Positions 52,060-61,112 of a stretch of 64,000 bases of DNA are shown here, piece after piece. Every line of letters starts with the position of its first letter. Position 1 is the stretch's first letter. Under the pieces are notes generated by a model. That model did not search any database. It was not told the origin of the DNA and worked only from the letters and a program-made list of their open reading frames with translations. The DNA lies in the NCBI GenBank assembly GCA_040394475.1, contig JBEBSD010000010.1, forward strand, positions 1-64,000. The letters are read 5' to 3'. The stretch comes from JBEBSD01 sp040394475 (lineage in GTDB: Bacteria > Bacteroidota > Bacteroidia > Cytophagales > Spirosomataceae). The position numbers were made by a program, and so were the translations under genes.

Positions 52060-53013
52060 ATGGAATTCAACACTTCTTCCCGCCGGGAATTTCTCAAACA
52101 ATCGGTAGTAGCAGGGGCAATCCCTTTTTTACCGGAAGACTGGATACCTGCTGCCAAACCAACGGAGGTCCCCTTTCCCAAAATCCACATTTTCTCCAAG
52201 CACCTGCAGTTTCTGAATTATGAAGATATGGCAGATGCTGCCAAAACCCTCGGGTTTGACGGAATTGACCTGACCGTTCGTCCCAAAGGGCATGTGGAAC
52301 CGGACCGGGTGGAAGACGATCTTCCCAAAGCAGCAGAGGCGATGACCAAAGCGGGGCTCCCGCCCTCCCTCTTCTGTACGGCGGTGGAAAGTGCGGCCAA
52401 CTCTGTAGACGTTCGGCTGCTCCAAACGGCCGCCAGTCTGGGTTTTCAATACTATCGCATGAACTGGTACCGGTACCCCGAAAAACAGTCCATGCCCGCC
52501 GCCCTGGCTACTTTCAGCGACCGGATCGGTGGTCTCGGCAAGCTTAACAAACGTCTGAAACTGGTGGGATGCTATCAGAATCATGCCGGCCGCCTGGTCG
52601 GTTCTTCACTCTGGGAGGTATGGGAGCTTTTGAAAAAAGCCGATTCCCAAAGTATGGGCGCCCAATACGATATTCGTCATGCGGTGGTAGAGGGAGGCCT
52701 TTCCTGGCAAAACGGCCTGCAGCTCATCCTGCCCCGTATCAAAACAATTGTCTTAAAAGATACGCAGTGGGCCCTGCGAAATGACAAATGGGTGGTGCAG
52801 AACGTCCCGCTCGGGCAAGGAATGGTTAACTGGGACCTGTATTTCAAATTTCTGAAACAGCATCAGGTGCAGGTACCCTTCTGTTTGCATCTCGAATATC
52901 CGCTTGGTGGAGCAGAGAGCGGATCTACCCGGCTTACGGTCGACAAAAACACTGTATTGGAAGCGATGAAGCGCGATCTGGCGAAAGCCAGGGAGTTGTG
53001 GGAAAACGCCTGA
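52060..53013 (+). CDS. Exported sugar isomerase/epimerase family protein
   Basis: 317-aa TIM-barrel protein of the xylose isomerase-like family with a Tat-type signal (SRREFLKQSVVAGAIPFL, residues 7-24). The barrel starts PFPKIHIFSKHLQFLNYEDMADAAKTLGFDGIDLTVRP. Later segments CYQNHAGRLVGSSLWE and GAQYDIRHAVVEGGLSW carry candidate metal ligands (His, Asp), and CLHLEYPLGGAE the final Glu. Exported members like this are frequent in Bacteroidota, with unproven substrates. Divergent from dgoD; a common sugar-acid role is possible. Confidence 0.82.
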   Translation: MEFNTSSRREFLKQSVVAGAIPFLPEDWIPAAKPTEVPFPKIHIFSKHLQFLNYEDMADAAKTLGFDGIDLTVRPKGHVEPDRVEDDLPKAAEAMTKAGLPPSLFCTAVESAANSVDVRLLQTAASLGFQYYRMNWYRYPEKQSMPAALATFSDRIGGLGKLNKRLKLVGCYQNHAGRLVGSSLWEVWELLKKADSQSMGAQYDIRHAVVEGGLSWQNGLQLILPRIKTIVLKDTQWALRNDKWVVQNVPLGQGMVNWDLYFKFLKQHQVQVPFCLHLEYPLGGAESGSTRLTVDKNTVLEAMKRDLAKARELWENA

Positions 53014-53020
53014 TCTTTTT

Positions 53021-53052
53021 CCGGGTTTGTGAAGACGTCTTTACAAACCCGG
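53021..53052. terminator. Bidirectional hairpin between convergent genes
   Basis: CCGGGTTTGT and ACAAACCCGG form a perfect 10-bp stem around a 12-nt loop that itself contains AGACGTCT. It begins 8 bp after the upstream stop; the right arm overlaps the last codons and the stop of the minus-strand kinase gene. Confidence 0.75.
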
Positions 53053-54819
53053 AAGACGCTCACTCCCCGTCAGGGGAAGTCCGACCTGCCGTTTGGAAAG
53101 TTCTGCCTTAAATTTCATCGTAAACCGGCTTCCCGCTTCTGCATCGAAGGTAAAGCTCCCCTTTAGCTGGGCACACAGCAGCTCAATCAGCTTCAACCCG
53201 AAGGAGCCCTTCTTTTTTTCCCATTCAAACCCGGGTCCCTGATCGAAAAAGCATAAATGCAGCTCCTGGCCTCTCTGCCAGATCCTGATTTCCAGGTAGG
53301 GAAATTTCACCAGACCCAATGCATACTTACAGGAATTGGTTGTCAGCTCGTTTAAAATCAATCCGAACGGAACAGCCTTTTCAGCGTGCAGCCAAATATC
53401 CTCCAACTGGTAATCCACATAAATATGTTCCAGGCCATAACTGTATAGCACATTCGTCACCACATCCGGTATGTAAGCCCCAAGCTCTACCTCTGCCAGC
53501 TTACTCCCCTCGCAGAGACGTTCATGCACCTGTGTAACCGCCTGTACCCGCATCATACTTTCCTCCAGCACCCGGATGGCCTCCGGGTCCGATAAACGTA
53601 AGACTTCGAGGTTCAACAGGTTGGATACAGACTGCAGATTATTTTTGATCCGGTGGCTTTGCTCCTTCACCAGTTCCTCGTTTTCCCTGGAAATGACCCG
53701 GTATTTTCGAGATAACCGAAAATAAAACACCCCTGCACCGACTGCCCCCAGCAGCAGCAGCGCAATCACCCGGTTGAGCCGGACCTGTATGGCCTGGTTC
53801 CGCCTGATCAGTTCGAGACCCCGCTGCTGCTCGCGTAACTCCGCTTCCTTTTTTTCATTTTCATAGATCAGCCGAATCCCTTCGTCTGCATTTTCGCGAT
53901 AGGCTTTCAATTCCTGGATAGTGGTTACCAATGCCTTTTCCTTGTGTGCATAGGCTTTTTCCCAGTCTCCGATTTCCTTGTAATACTCCACAAAGGCATC
54001 GTCCACTCCCGCAGTTTGCAGGTACGTGAGCGAACTGTCTATTCGGCAATACGCCCTTTCCAGCCACCCTTTCGCCTCCTCCAATTGCTTTGATTTCAGG
54101 TAGATCAGGCCGATATCCGTAGCGGTTGCCACCACATTGTGTACCATAGAAGAATCGCCGTTATCGAAAATCGCATAAGCCTTTTTCAAATACAAAATGC
54201 TTGAATCCACTTTACTTTTCTCAAAAAGCACGTGCCCTAACCAGCGGTAATTGCTCGCAACATTATAGACCCTCCCTAACTCCTCCGCAAGCATTACTGC
54301 CTGTTGCTGATAATATAAAGCCGTATCCAGCGATGGCACAAAACCCAGTGTTTTCCCCTCCTGCAGCGCCTTCCAGCTTGTCAGGTGCATGTAGGTTCTG
54401 AGTTCATACGCAGACAGCAAAGCCGCTGTTGAACAGGCGCTGCTGAAATTGTAGAATGCTTTCTTTTCGTACTCAAAAGCCTCATCCAGGTTATCCTGCA
54501 TCACCTCGCTCCGCACCATGTAGTTGTAGATTTTGCCGATTGAAAGAGACGGACCCGAAGGTGCTCTGAGTTGCAGTGCATTCAAAAACCATTGCCTGGC
54601 TTTAGCATATTCTGCAATCGCGTTGTATCTTTTTCCAAGCAAGTAGCTCTTTTCGGCAATTGCCGCGGAATCACCGCCGGCAAGCGCCTCCTGGTATTCC
54701 TGCTGAATAACCAGCAAGCGCTCATAAGGTGTTTTAGCCCGTGACACGGGCTGAGAAAAGGAACCCTGTACGGTTATTGCGAATATAACCAGCAGGAGAA
54801 CCGCACGATTTCTTTTCAT
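53041..54819 (-). CDS. TPR sensor histidine kinase (HisKA_2 type)
   Basis: 592-aa membrane kinase. Signal peptide (1-22), tetratricopeptide repeats (about 60-310; IAEYAKARQWFLNALQL, YIKSKQLEEAKGWLERAY-type), coiled coil, and a membrane helix near 350-370 (VIALLLLGAVGAGVFYF). The HisKA_2 box is EQSHRIKNNLQSVSNLLNLE with the phospho-His, and the ATPase domain has FGLILNELTTNSCKYAL and FFDQGPGFEW with KKGSFGLKLIELL. It senses through TPRs in the periplasm. No response regulator is adjacent. The C-terminal stop lies in the shared hairpin with the isomerase gene. Confidence 0.88.
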   Translation of the reverse strand: MKRNRAVLLLVIFAITVQGSFSQPVSRAKTPYERLLVIQQEYQEALAGGDSAAIAEKSYLLGKRYNAIAEYAKARQWFLNALQLRAPSGPSLSIGKIYNYMVRSEVMQDNLDEAFEYEKKAFYNFSSACSTAALLSAYELRTYMHLTSWKALQEGKTLGFVPSLDTALYYQQQAVMLAEELGRVYNVASNYRWLGHVLFEKSKVDSSILYLKKAYAIFDNGDSSMVHNVVATATDIGLIYLKSKQLEEAKGWLERAYCRIDSSLTYLQTAGVDDAFVEYYKEIGDWEKAYAHKEKALVTTIQELKAYRENADEGIRLIYENEKKEAELREQQRGLELIRRNQAIQVRLNRVIALLLLGAVGAGVFYFRLSRKYRVISRENEELVKEQSHRIKNNLQSVSNLLNLEVLRLSDPEAIRVLEESMMRVQAVTQVHERLCEGSKLAEVELGAYIPDVVTNVLYSYGLEHIYVDYQLEDIWLHAEKAVPFGLILNELTTNSCKYALGLVKFPYLEIRIWQRGQELHLCFFDQGPGFEWEKKKGSFGLKLIELLCAQLKGSFTFDAEAGSRFTMKFKAELSKRQVGLPLTGSERLPGL

Positions 54820-54929
54820 TAGAAAGAGTCAGGTAATAGCCGGATAAAAGTACACTTTTTCCTTACGCTTTCCTATCAACCGGCCGGCCGAAATTTCAAC
54901 TCCGGGTTCGACTCCGCTCACCCTCCGGT

Positions 54930-55027
54930 CCCATTCCCTATTGCCCGTTCCCCATCCCCCATTCCCTATTGCCCATTCCCTATTGCCCATTCCCCATCCC
55001 CCATTCCCCATTGCCCGCTGCCCATTC
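54930..55027. repeat. G+C-rich heptamer array
   Basis: Fourteen 7-mers in exact register: mostly CCCATTC and CCTATTG, with CCCATCC, CCCATTG, CCCGTTC and CCCGCTG variants. It fills part of the 449-bp gap between the kinase (54819) and the next gene (55269). The remainder of the gap, 55028-55268, shows no gene. Unlike the arrays at 8.5 and 40.7 kb, no inverted partner array is seen nearby. Confidence 0.9.
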
Positions 55028-55268
55028 CAATTTTACCAAACCACCCCAAATGGTTTTACTATAAAAAGCCTCAACCAGCGGTAAGCTTACGGGAGTTTGC
55101 GAAGGGAAGGCCCTCTTGTACACAGGGAACCTCTCATTTTTTTCGTCAAGTATTATCCCAGGTTCGCGTACCAATTTCCTGAATTCGTAAAATAGTCACC
55201 TCGCTTCTTATGGTACTTTCTTATTTTAGTCTCACGTATTTTTCAACTACTGCTTAACCCCCTTTATA

Positions 55269-56363
55269 ATGTCATCAAAAAAACGCAACCTTTTTGCGAT
55301 GCTGGCCGGAATGGCTTTATCCCTTTCCCTGGCGCCATCCGGTGCTCAGGGAATCCTTTCCAACGACGATGTAATTGCGATGGTGACAGCCAGAGTACAC
55401 AAGGACATCATCGTCGACAAGATCAAGAATACCAGTTCCACCTTCAGAATGGACCCGGAAGACCTGGTAGCCCTTAAAAAAGCCCGGGTAACAGACCCCA
55501 TCATGGAAGAGATGCTATTGGTAACCGACGACCTGTCGGTCATCCGGAATGAAGGGGTAATCACCATGCACCAGGGAGGTGTTTCCCGGAATATCATCAT
55601 CAAGCGGATCCAGTATTCGGACAACAAATTTGACTTGCAGACCGACGCTATCATCGCTCTCAAAACCGCCAAGGTACCCGACCAGATCGTATCGGTTATG
55701 ATGAATCCCAAGAGAGCCGTCAAACTTTCCGGAAACAGCAACCTGATCGCCGGTGAACTCCCGCCGCATCCGCAGGACCTGCCTGTACCTGCCCGGAGCC
55801 GGTTTCAGGAGCCCGGTATTTATTACGAAGAATATACCCCCAAAACCAATTACCTTCAACTCGAGCCCACCACCACCAATCAGCGGCGGGAAGGCACGGT
55901 AGGGGAAGGCATCACCAACCAGGTTACCAGCGGCATATCCGGAACAACCGAGCGTATCGGGCTCGCAAACCCGTCAGCCAATATGGTCGTAAAAGACAAC
56001 CGGCCTGTTTTCTACTTTCTTTTTAGCGGAACCACCCGTAAAAATCAGAATGAGGTCGGGGAAAGTCTTTTTGAAGGAGTAGCCAGCCCTAATGATTTTG
56101 TGCTGATACGGGCCAAAGTAAGCGGCCGGGGCCGCGAAATCATCACGGGCAGAAGCTCCGCCTACTCCAATGAATCGGGATTCGGTCCCGGGGCCGTTCC
56201 TTTCCGTTTCAAGAAAATCTCGAACCAGATTTACAAAGTCTATTTTGACGAAGACGTTCCGGCGGGAGAATATGCCTTTTTGTACAACAAGGGCAGTGAA
56301 TTCTGGAGAAATGTCAAACTCTTCGATTTTTCATTGCAAAATAATACGAAAAATGTCAAATGA
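55269..56363 (+). CDS. Secreted protein with two helical repeats
   Basis: 364-aa exported protein, signal peptide about 1-26 (ending near SGAQG). Two copies of a repeat of about 60 residues follow: one with LSNDDVIAMVTARVHKDIIVDKI and LVALKKARVTDPIMEEML, one with VITMHQGGVSRNIIIKRI and IIALKTAKVPDQIVSVMM. The C-terminal half is beta-rich (about 230-364; NRPVFYFLFSGTTRKNQNEVG, PAGEYAFLYNKGSEFW). No family recognised with certainty. Its stop codon overlaps the start of the LemA-like gene (ATGA), so the two are translationally coupled. Confidence 0.75.
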   Translation: MSSKKRNLFAMLAGMALSLSLAPSGAQGILSNDDVIAMVTARVHKDIIVDKIKNTSSTFRMDPEDLVALKKARVTDPIMEEMLLVTDDLSVIRNEGVITMHQGGVSRNIIIKRIQYSDNKFDLQTDAIIALKTAKVPDQIVSVMMNPKRAVKLSGNSNLIAGELPPHPQDLPVPARSRFQEPGIYYEEYTPKTNYLQLEPTTTNQRREGTVGEGITNQVTSGISGTTERIGLANPSANMVVKDNRPVFYFLFSGTTRKNQNEVGESLFEGVASPNDFVLIRAKVSGRGREIITGRSSAYSNESGFGPGAVPFRFKKISNQIYKVYFDEDVPAGEYAFLYNKGSEFWRNVKLFDFSLQNNTKNVK

Positions 56364-56782
56364 TTCTGACCCTCTCGGGCAAACCCACGTCCGGTCCCCG
56401 GCAGCAGCTTATGCACGACCTGCATGTTATTGAAAATGACATCCAAAACCGGCGCGTGGGTTACAATGGAGCCGTCAAAGCCTATAACACCTTCTGCAAC
56501 TCTCTCCCGTTTTCATTGGTGGCTTCCTCCCTCGGATTCAATCAGGCGCCCTACTTCAACGTAGAAAATGCCGACAGCCTGGAAAACCTTAAGGATTTCG
56601 TGACGGATGACGGGACGATTCTCCGCCAGAAATTAACGCAGGTAGGTGCGCAGGTCATTCATTCCGGGAAAGCGCTGGGGAATAGCATTGAGCAGAATGG
56701 CCGGATCCTGCTGGATAAAGGAAAAGAAGAAATCAACCGCCGGCGTCAAGCTCCCGAAGAGCAGCCGCCAAAAGAAGAATAA
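56360..56782 (+). CDS. Truncated LemA-like protein (C-terminal part)
   Basis: 140-aa protein whose residues about 14-80 match the C-terminal half of LemA: QQLMHDLHVIENDIQNRRVGYN, GAVKAYNTFCNSLPFSLVAS, LGFNQAPYFNV. Normal LemA (about 185 aa) begins with a membrane helix and an additional helix pair; these are absent, so the helical bundle cannot be complete. Residues 80-140 are a hydrophilic tail not typical of LemA. It is coupled to the preceding secreted-protein gene by an ATGA overlap, suggesting it is expressed and not simply debris. Without a signal it would stay in the cytoplasm. Could be a domain retained after deletion. Confidence 0.7.
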   Translation: MILTLSGKPTSGPRQQLMHDLHVIENDIQNRRVGYNGAVKAYNTFCNSLPFSLVASSLGFNQAPYFNVENADSLENLKDFVTDDGTILRQKLTQVGAQVIHSGKALGNSIEQNGRILLDKGKEEINRRRQAPEEQPPKEE

Positions 56783-56912
56783 CCGCCCCCCGGCTGGTAC
56801 AACAGGTTAAAGAGGAAGCGGGCTGTTTCGTCTTTAACCTGTTTTCAGGTATATTCGCAGCAATGTCCGTAACTCCATGCGACAGTTACCCTTCGTCCGC
56901 AATCAATATACC

Positions 56913-59705
56913 ATGAAAAGCATTTGCTGCTCTCTTCTCCTACTGCTTGCGATCAACCATGCTGCTTTTGGCGGGCAGGAGGAAACAGCATTGCAGAAAG
57001 CCTTTTCGGTGGCAGTAAAGCATGACAATTTCGACGACTTATTAGCGGCCGGGGAACCCCTGAGCAACTGGTACATCGCCAACCGCCAGCCAATAGCCGC
57101 GGCTGCTGTTTTCCGGGAAATGAGCTCGGCGAGTTACTTCACCGGGAACTACCGCCAATGTATTCAGTTTGCACAATCGGGTTTATCCCTATTACAAAAC
57201 CGCGGGGACACGCTTTCGTTTAAGCTCATGTCGACCATGGCAGAGGCCTATTCGGGTATTTCCCGGCTGGATTCTGCTGCTTACTGGTTCGACCGGTCCG
57301 AACAGCTGCTGGCAGACGCCCCCACCCTGTCCCAAAAGTTAAGGCCCTATGTAAGAGCGCTCTTCAACAATATGGGCGCATTGTACCTCCGGCAAAAAGA
57401 TCCCCACAAAGCCTTGCTGTATTTTGAAAAGGCGCTGGATGTCGCGCACCAGCTCCGCGAGCGCCGGGGGATCGGCATCGCCATCAACAACGTGGCCAAC
57501 TTTTACCATCAGACCGGCCGGCTGGATAAGGCCGAAGCCTACTACCTGGAAGCGCTCGGTTATTTCGAGCCCGCTTCCATCGACCAAAGCTGGGTACTCC
57601 TTTCATTGGGCAATACTAAAATGCAGCAGCAGGCCTATGTCCAGGCGCTGGATTATCTCGCAAAGTGCCGGCAGCTTTACCAGAACGTGCTCAAAACCAA
57701 ACCCGATCACCGGCACCGGCAGCTGGAGCAATGGCAGCTGCTCCAGGCAGCCCGGTGCTATTTCGAAACCGGTCTGAAGAAAGAGGCGTCGGCCGCTTAC
57801 CGGCAATGCCTGGTATTGCTGGACGAAGTAGAGGTCGGAGCCTCCAAAGAACGTGCAGAATGCCTTTTAGGGTTAGGCCGTATCGACGAATCCGATAGCC
57901 GGTTACAGGCAGCGCTTGCCCTGTACCAAAAAGCGCTGATGGCGGTCAGCGTTTCTTTCCGAAGTGTTGCGTATGCCCGCAACCCGGGTGTAGACGAGGT
58001 GATATCGGCCCGTACCGCGATGGAAATCCTTGTTCAGAAGGCAGGCTGCCTGGAACAACTCTCCGGGCAAACAAAGCAGCAGACCGAACAGGAGGAAACC
58101 TTTAACAGTTATTCTGCCGCCCTCGACCTGGCCGAAAAAATGCGGAAGGAAATGGGTGTGGCCCAATCCAAGCTTTTCTTTACGGAAAACATACAGCCCG
58201 TTATCGAAAAAGCCCTTCAATTCAGCTATGTCAGCTATGAAAGATTCCGGGAAGCGCCGGAACAACCGGGATGGCGCGATCGCGCTATCCTCCTCCAGGA
58301 GAGGAGCCGGGGTGTCGTCTTGTCGGATATGCTGCACGAACGGCACATCAAATCGCAGCTTCTTCCCGACGAACTGCTGGAAGAGGAAACACAGCTCCAT
58401 GCCAAAATCGCCGCCCAAAAAAAACAGGTTGCCGCTTCGCCGGCTGAGGATCCCGCCCAAAAGGCCATTCTGAACCAGCTGTTGCTGGAGCAGCAACGCT
58501 TAATCCGGCGGATGGAGAAGGAGCACCCGGCCTATGTCGCCCTTAAATACAAAGCCTATACACCCGATATGGACCTAATCCGGCGGGCGATGGACGATCA
58601 GACGGCGTATGTGTCATATTTCCTCACCACAGCTTATTTGTATACTACCCTGATTGCCCCCGACCAGGTGGTTCTCAAGCGCCAATCGCTGCCGGCAACA
58701 TTCAGGGCAGACCTATCGCTGGTCCTCAAAGGACTCCGAACCGACCCCGAGCTGTTCGCTTTCCAGGAACAAAAAGCAGTCCGCTCCCTTTACCGGACGC
58801 TTATTCACCCGATTAGTACGGAACTTCAAAACTACCAGCGACTCGTCATCGCACGGCACGGTCAGTTAAACCACCTGCCTTTTGAGATACTGCCTGTCAA
58901 TGGCGAACCACTTCTCTACCGTTTTGCCATCACCTATGCCCATTCCGCCGACGTCCTCACAGCTCCTGAACCAGACCGTCGTTATGTCAGCAATACGATC
59001 GGCTTTGCCCCTTTTAACAACCATCGTCCCAAAATCAGCGACCTTTACACTGTTCTCGAAAAAACGGAGGACGAAATCAGTCATACCTCCAACACGGTTT
59101 TCCTGGACCGGGACGCAACCAAAGAACAATTTTTAAGCACCTACCGCCAGGCAGATATGATCCATCTGGCTACCCACGGGGTTTTGAATGATTCCGTCCC
59201 TGAAAATTCCTATATCGCCTTTTCACCTTTTGAAGAAGATTTTGAGCTCTATGCCCACGAGATCGCCAATTTATCACTGCGCCATACCCGCCTGGCAATT
59301 TTAAGCTTTTGCGATGCCGACAATGGCGTATCGCATCAGGGGGAGGGGATTATGAGCCTGGCGCGTGCTTTCCGGCTGGCCGGATGCCCGGGAGTGCTTA
59401 CCACCCTCTGGAAGACAGACGACCAGACCACCACGTTTATCGTCAAGGCTTTTTACGATCACCTCCGGGAAGGGCACCCGGCTGATATTGCCTTACAGGC
59501 TGCCAAGAAAGACTTCCTGTCATCTTCGCTGGGGGGCGCCTCCAACCATCCGTTCTTCTGGGCCCATTTAACATACATCGGAGATCCTTCTCCCCTGTTT
59601 CCGCAACCCCTTCTCCGCCCGGCCACCATCGCCGGGGGAGTGTCGGCTTTCCTTCTGGTGCTCCTTGTCCTGTACGGAGGTTACCGCAGAAAATCACCCC
59701 ACTAG
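56913..59705 (+). CDS. TPR-CHAT protease-like protein
   Basis: 930-aa exported CHAT protein. Signal peptide residues 1-20 (SICCSLLLLLAINHAAFG). TPR region about 25-410 (FNNMGALYLRQKDPHKALLYF, AINNVANFYHQTGRLDKAEAY). Linker with coiled coil about 430-540. CHAT domain about 575-900: catalytic His755 in DMIHLATHGVLND and Cys800 in LAILSFCDADNG, the caspase-like dyad; then GIMSLARAFRLAGCPGVLTTLWK. A C-terminal membrane helix (about 903-922) and basic tail follow, so it is anchored. TPR-CHAT proteins are proteases in known cases, with unknown substrates here. The anti-sigma-like gene converges and overlaps by 12 bp. Start ATG 56913 preferred to 56877. Confidence 0.9.
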   Translation: MKSICCSLLLLLAINHAAFGGQEETALQKAFSVAVKHDNFDDLLAAGEPLSNWYIANRQPIAAAAVFREMSSASYFTGNYRQCIQFAQSGLSLLQNRGDTLSFKLMSTMAEAYSGISRLDSAAYWFDRSEQLLADAPTLSQKLRPYVRALFNNMGALYLRQKDPHKALLYFEKALDVAHQLRERRGIGIAINNVANFYHQTGRLDKAEAYYLEALGYFEPASIDQSWVLLSLGNTKMQQQAYVQALDYLAKCRQLYQNVLKTKPDHRHRQLEQWQLLQAARCYFETGLKKEASAAYRQCLVLLDEVEVGASKERAECLLGLGRIDESDSRLQAALALYQKALMAVSVSFRSVAYARNPGVDEVISARTAMEILVQKAGCLEQLSGQTKQQTEQEETFNSYSAALDLAEKMRKEMGVAQSKLFFTENIQPVIEKALQFSYVSYERFREAPEQPGWRDRAILLQERSRGVVLSDMLHERHIKSQLLPDELLEEETQLHAKIAAQKKQVAASPAEDPAQKAILNQLLLEQQRLIRRMEKEHPAYVALKYKAYTPDMDLIRRAMDDQTAYVSYFLTTAYLYTTLIAPDQVVLKRQSLPATFRADLSLVLKGLRTDPELFAFQEQKAVRSLYRTLIHPISTELQNYQRLVIARHGQLNHLPFEILPVNGEPLLYRFAITYAHSADVLTAPEPDRRYVSNTIGFAPFNNHRPKISDLYTVLEKTEDEISHTSNTVFLDRDATKEQFLSTYRQADMIHLATHGVLNDSVPENSYIAFSPFEEDFELYAHEIANLSLRHTRLAILSFCDADNGVSHQGEGIMSLARAFRLAGCPGVLTTLWKTDDQTTTFIVKAFYDHLREGHPADIALQAAKKDFLSSSLGGASNHPFFWAHLTYIGDPSPLFPQPLLRPATIAGGVSAFLLVLLVLYGGYRRKSPH

Positions 59706-60383
59706 CTTCCTGCGCTGCAGCTGCCACCACACTTTCCAGCGGTCCAATGTTTTAATCGTGTACTCCTGTGTCGGCCCGATACTGCTATAGACCTCTCCCG
59801 CCCTGCCGACGTTTCCATTTTGCATATACGCCACCGTCAGGTGCCATAATACCGCTTCCTGGAAATAAGGACGCATCCCCTCTATTTGCGTGAGCTCTTC
59901 CAACTTCAGGATGGCAGGCTGCAGGTTTCCCTCTGCCAGGTAGGCCTGCGCCTCGAAATACAGAACAAATGCCTTTTTCTTTTCTAATGCAAAGGCATCT
60001 GACGAATCTTTCTCATACACCCGGTTGATGTTCCGTACAGCGCGTACTTCCTGTGCCTGAGAGGGTAGTTGCAAGGGAGCATAGGCCAGGAAAACAATAA
60101 ATGAAAGACCTGCTGCCACTAATGCCGTCCCTCCGTATAGCCACCATTGTTGCCTCAGGTTCCGACGTTTTTCAGCCCTCCGTACGTCCGCAACTACATC
60201 GAGAATCCGCTTTTCATAACTCCCCGTATCTACGGCCTGATAGGCAATTTCCGTCAAACGAACTTTTTCAGCAAACGTTTTATCGGTAACCATCTGCTCT
60301 TGTATCGCATGTTTTTCTTCCCGGGAACACGCTCCTGACAGGTAGCGTTCGATACGTTCCTCTTCTTCAAAATCAAAGTCCAT
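59694..60383 (-). CDS. Anti-sigma-like membrane protein
   Basis: 229-aa bitopic protein. Cytoplasmic part (1-80) opens IERYLSGACSREEKHAIQEQMVTD, the pattern of Bacteroidota zinc-free anti-sigma-like proteins; one membrane helix near 83-103 (GGTALVAAGLSFIVFLAYAP); a periplasmic part with TPR-like helices (FVLYFEAQAYLAEGNLQPAI, WHLTVAYMQNGNVGRAGEV). It overlaps the upstream sigma gene by 11 bp, as a cognate pair would. It likely holds that sigma factor at the membrane until a periplasmic signal arrives. Anti-sigma function is inferred from position and layout, not from a named domain. Confidence 0.75.
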   Translation of the reverse strand: MDFDFEEEERIERYLSGACSREEKHAIQEQMVTDKTFAEKVRLTEIAYQAVDTGSYEKRILDVVADVRRAEKRRNLRQQWWLYGGTALVAAGLSFIVFLAYAPLQLPSQAQEVRAVRNINRVYEKDSSDAFALEKKKAFVLYFEAQAYLAEGNLQPAILKLEELTQIEGMRPYFQEAVLWHLTVAYMQNGNVGRAGEVYSSIGPTQEYTIKTLDRWKVWWQLQRRKLVG

Positions 60384-60945
60384 TGTCTTGTATAAATTTC
60401 CTTAGTTTTACCACAATCAAATGTTTCCGCATCTTGGCGGCGTTGGCCGAAGGCAGCCGGTGCTTTTGGGCCAGCTTCTCGCTGGAGTACCCTTTCCGGC
60501 AATCGGTTATAAACTGCTGCTCCCACTCGTTCAGTGTAAGCACGGCGCGCTCGAAAAGCTCCCATTGCGCATTGGCGAGGAGCGCTTCTTCATCCAGGGC
60601 ACTGTACACTTCGTCTAATCCTCCCACCTGGTCGAACGGCACCTCCCCGCCTTCCGGCCGCCCGCGCAGGGTCTTCAGCCAGGTAAACCTGACGATCGTC
60701 TGCAAGTATTGTGCCATACTGACACCTGCTCTGGGCTGATAGCTTCCCGATCGTATATTCTTGCACAGCGCGACAATGGCCATGCTCAGGGTATCTTCCC
60801 CATCTTCCGCCCTTCCGGAATTGGCCCTGACATAGCGGATTGAGCTCCCTATTTGCCGGCGCCATATAAATGTAATGGCATTTCTTTCAGCCCTGGGCTC
60901 TCCTGACCTGATCATCGCTACTAGTTCCGGATCCGTATATCGCAT
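60373..60945 (-). CDS. Sigma-70 family (ECF-like) sigma factor
   Basis: 190-aa short sigma factor. Region 2 about residues 20-95 (SMAIVALCKNIRSGSYQPRAG, SMAQYLQTIVRFTWLKTLRGR). Region 4 about 125-180 (FERAVLTLNEWEQQFITDCRKGYSSEKLAQKHRLPSANAAKMRKHL), a helix-turn-helix. The spacer carries a Gly/Glu-rich link. Followed by its likely anti-sigma gene, with 11-bp overlap. An inverted repeat (TAAGAG-GTTTTA-CTCTTA, 60955-60972) stands 9 bp upstream of its ATG and would lie in the leader. Expected target: itself or neighbouring TPR-CHAT genes. Confidence 0.85.
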   Translation of the reverse strand: MRYTDPELVAMIRSGEPRAERNAITFIWRRQIGSSIRYVRANSGRAEDGEDTLSMAIVALCKNIRSGSYQPRAGVSMAQYLQTIVRFTWLKTLRGRPEGGEVPFDQVGGLDEVYSALDEEALLANAQWELFERAVLTLNEWEQQFITDCRKGYSSEKLAQKHRLPSANAAKMRKHLIVVKLRKFIQDNGL

Positions 60946-61112
60946 ACTAACTGATAAGAGGTTTTACTCTTAGATACCGCTTTTCTCAAAGAGGTAAATT
61001 TTTCTTCGAAAATAACGTGATACTTCCGGATTCTGCACATAGAAGTATTAAAACGAGTCGGAAAGGGCGCCCCCACTTCTCGTGGTATTGTTTCACTTAA
61101 ACCACGAAAATC
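60946..61112. other. Divergent gap with inverted repeats
   Basis: Between the sigma gene and a small lipoprotein gene. Contains TAAGAG/CTCTTA (60955-60972), ATACTTC/GAAGTAT (61020-61048) and CGTGGT/ACCACG (61081-61106). No exact TAnnTTTG element is seen, which would fit use of an alternative sigma factor. Confidence 0.4.

Noticed and set aside
54829..55174. Small ORFs rich in GNG/WGMGN residues
   Set aside because: They are translations of the heptamer array in different frames.
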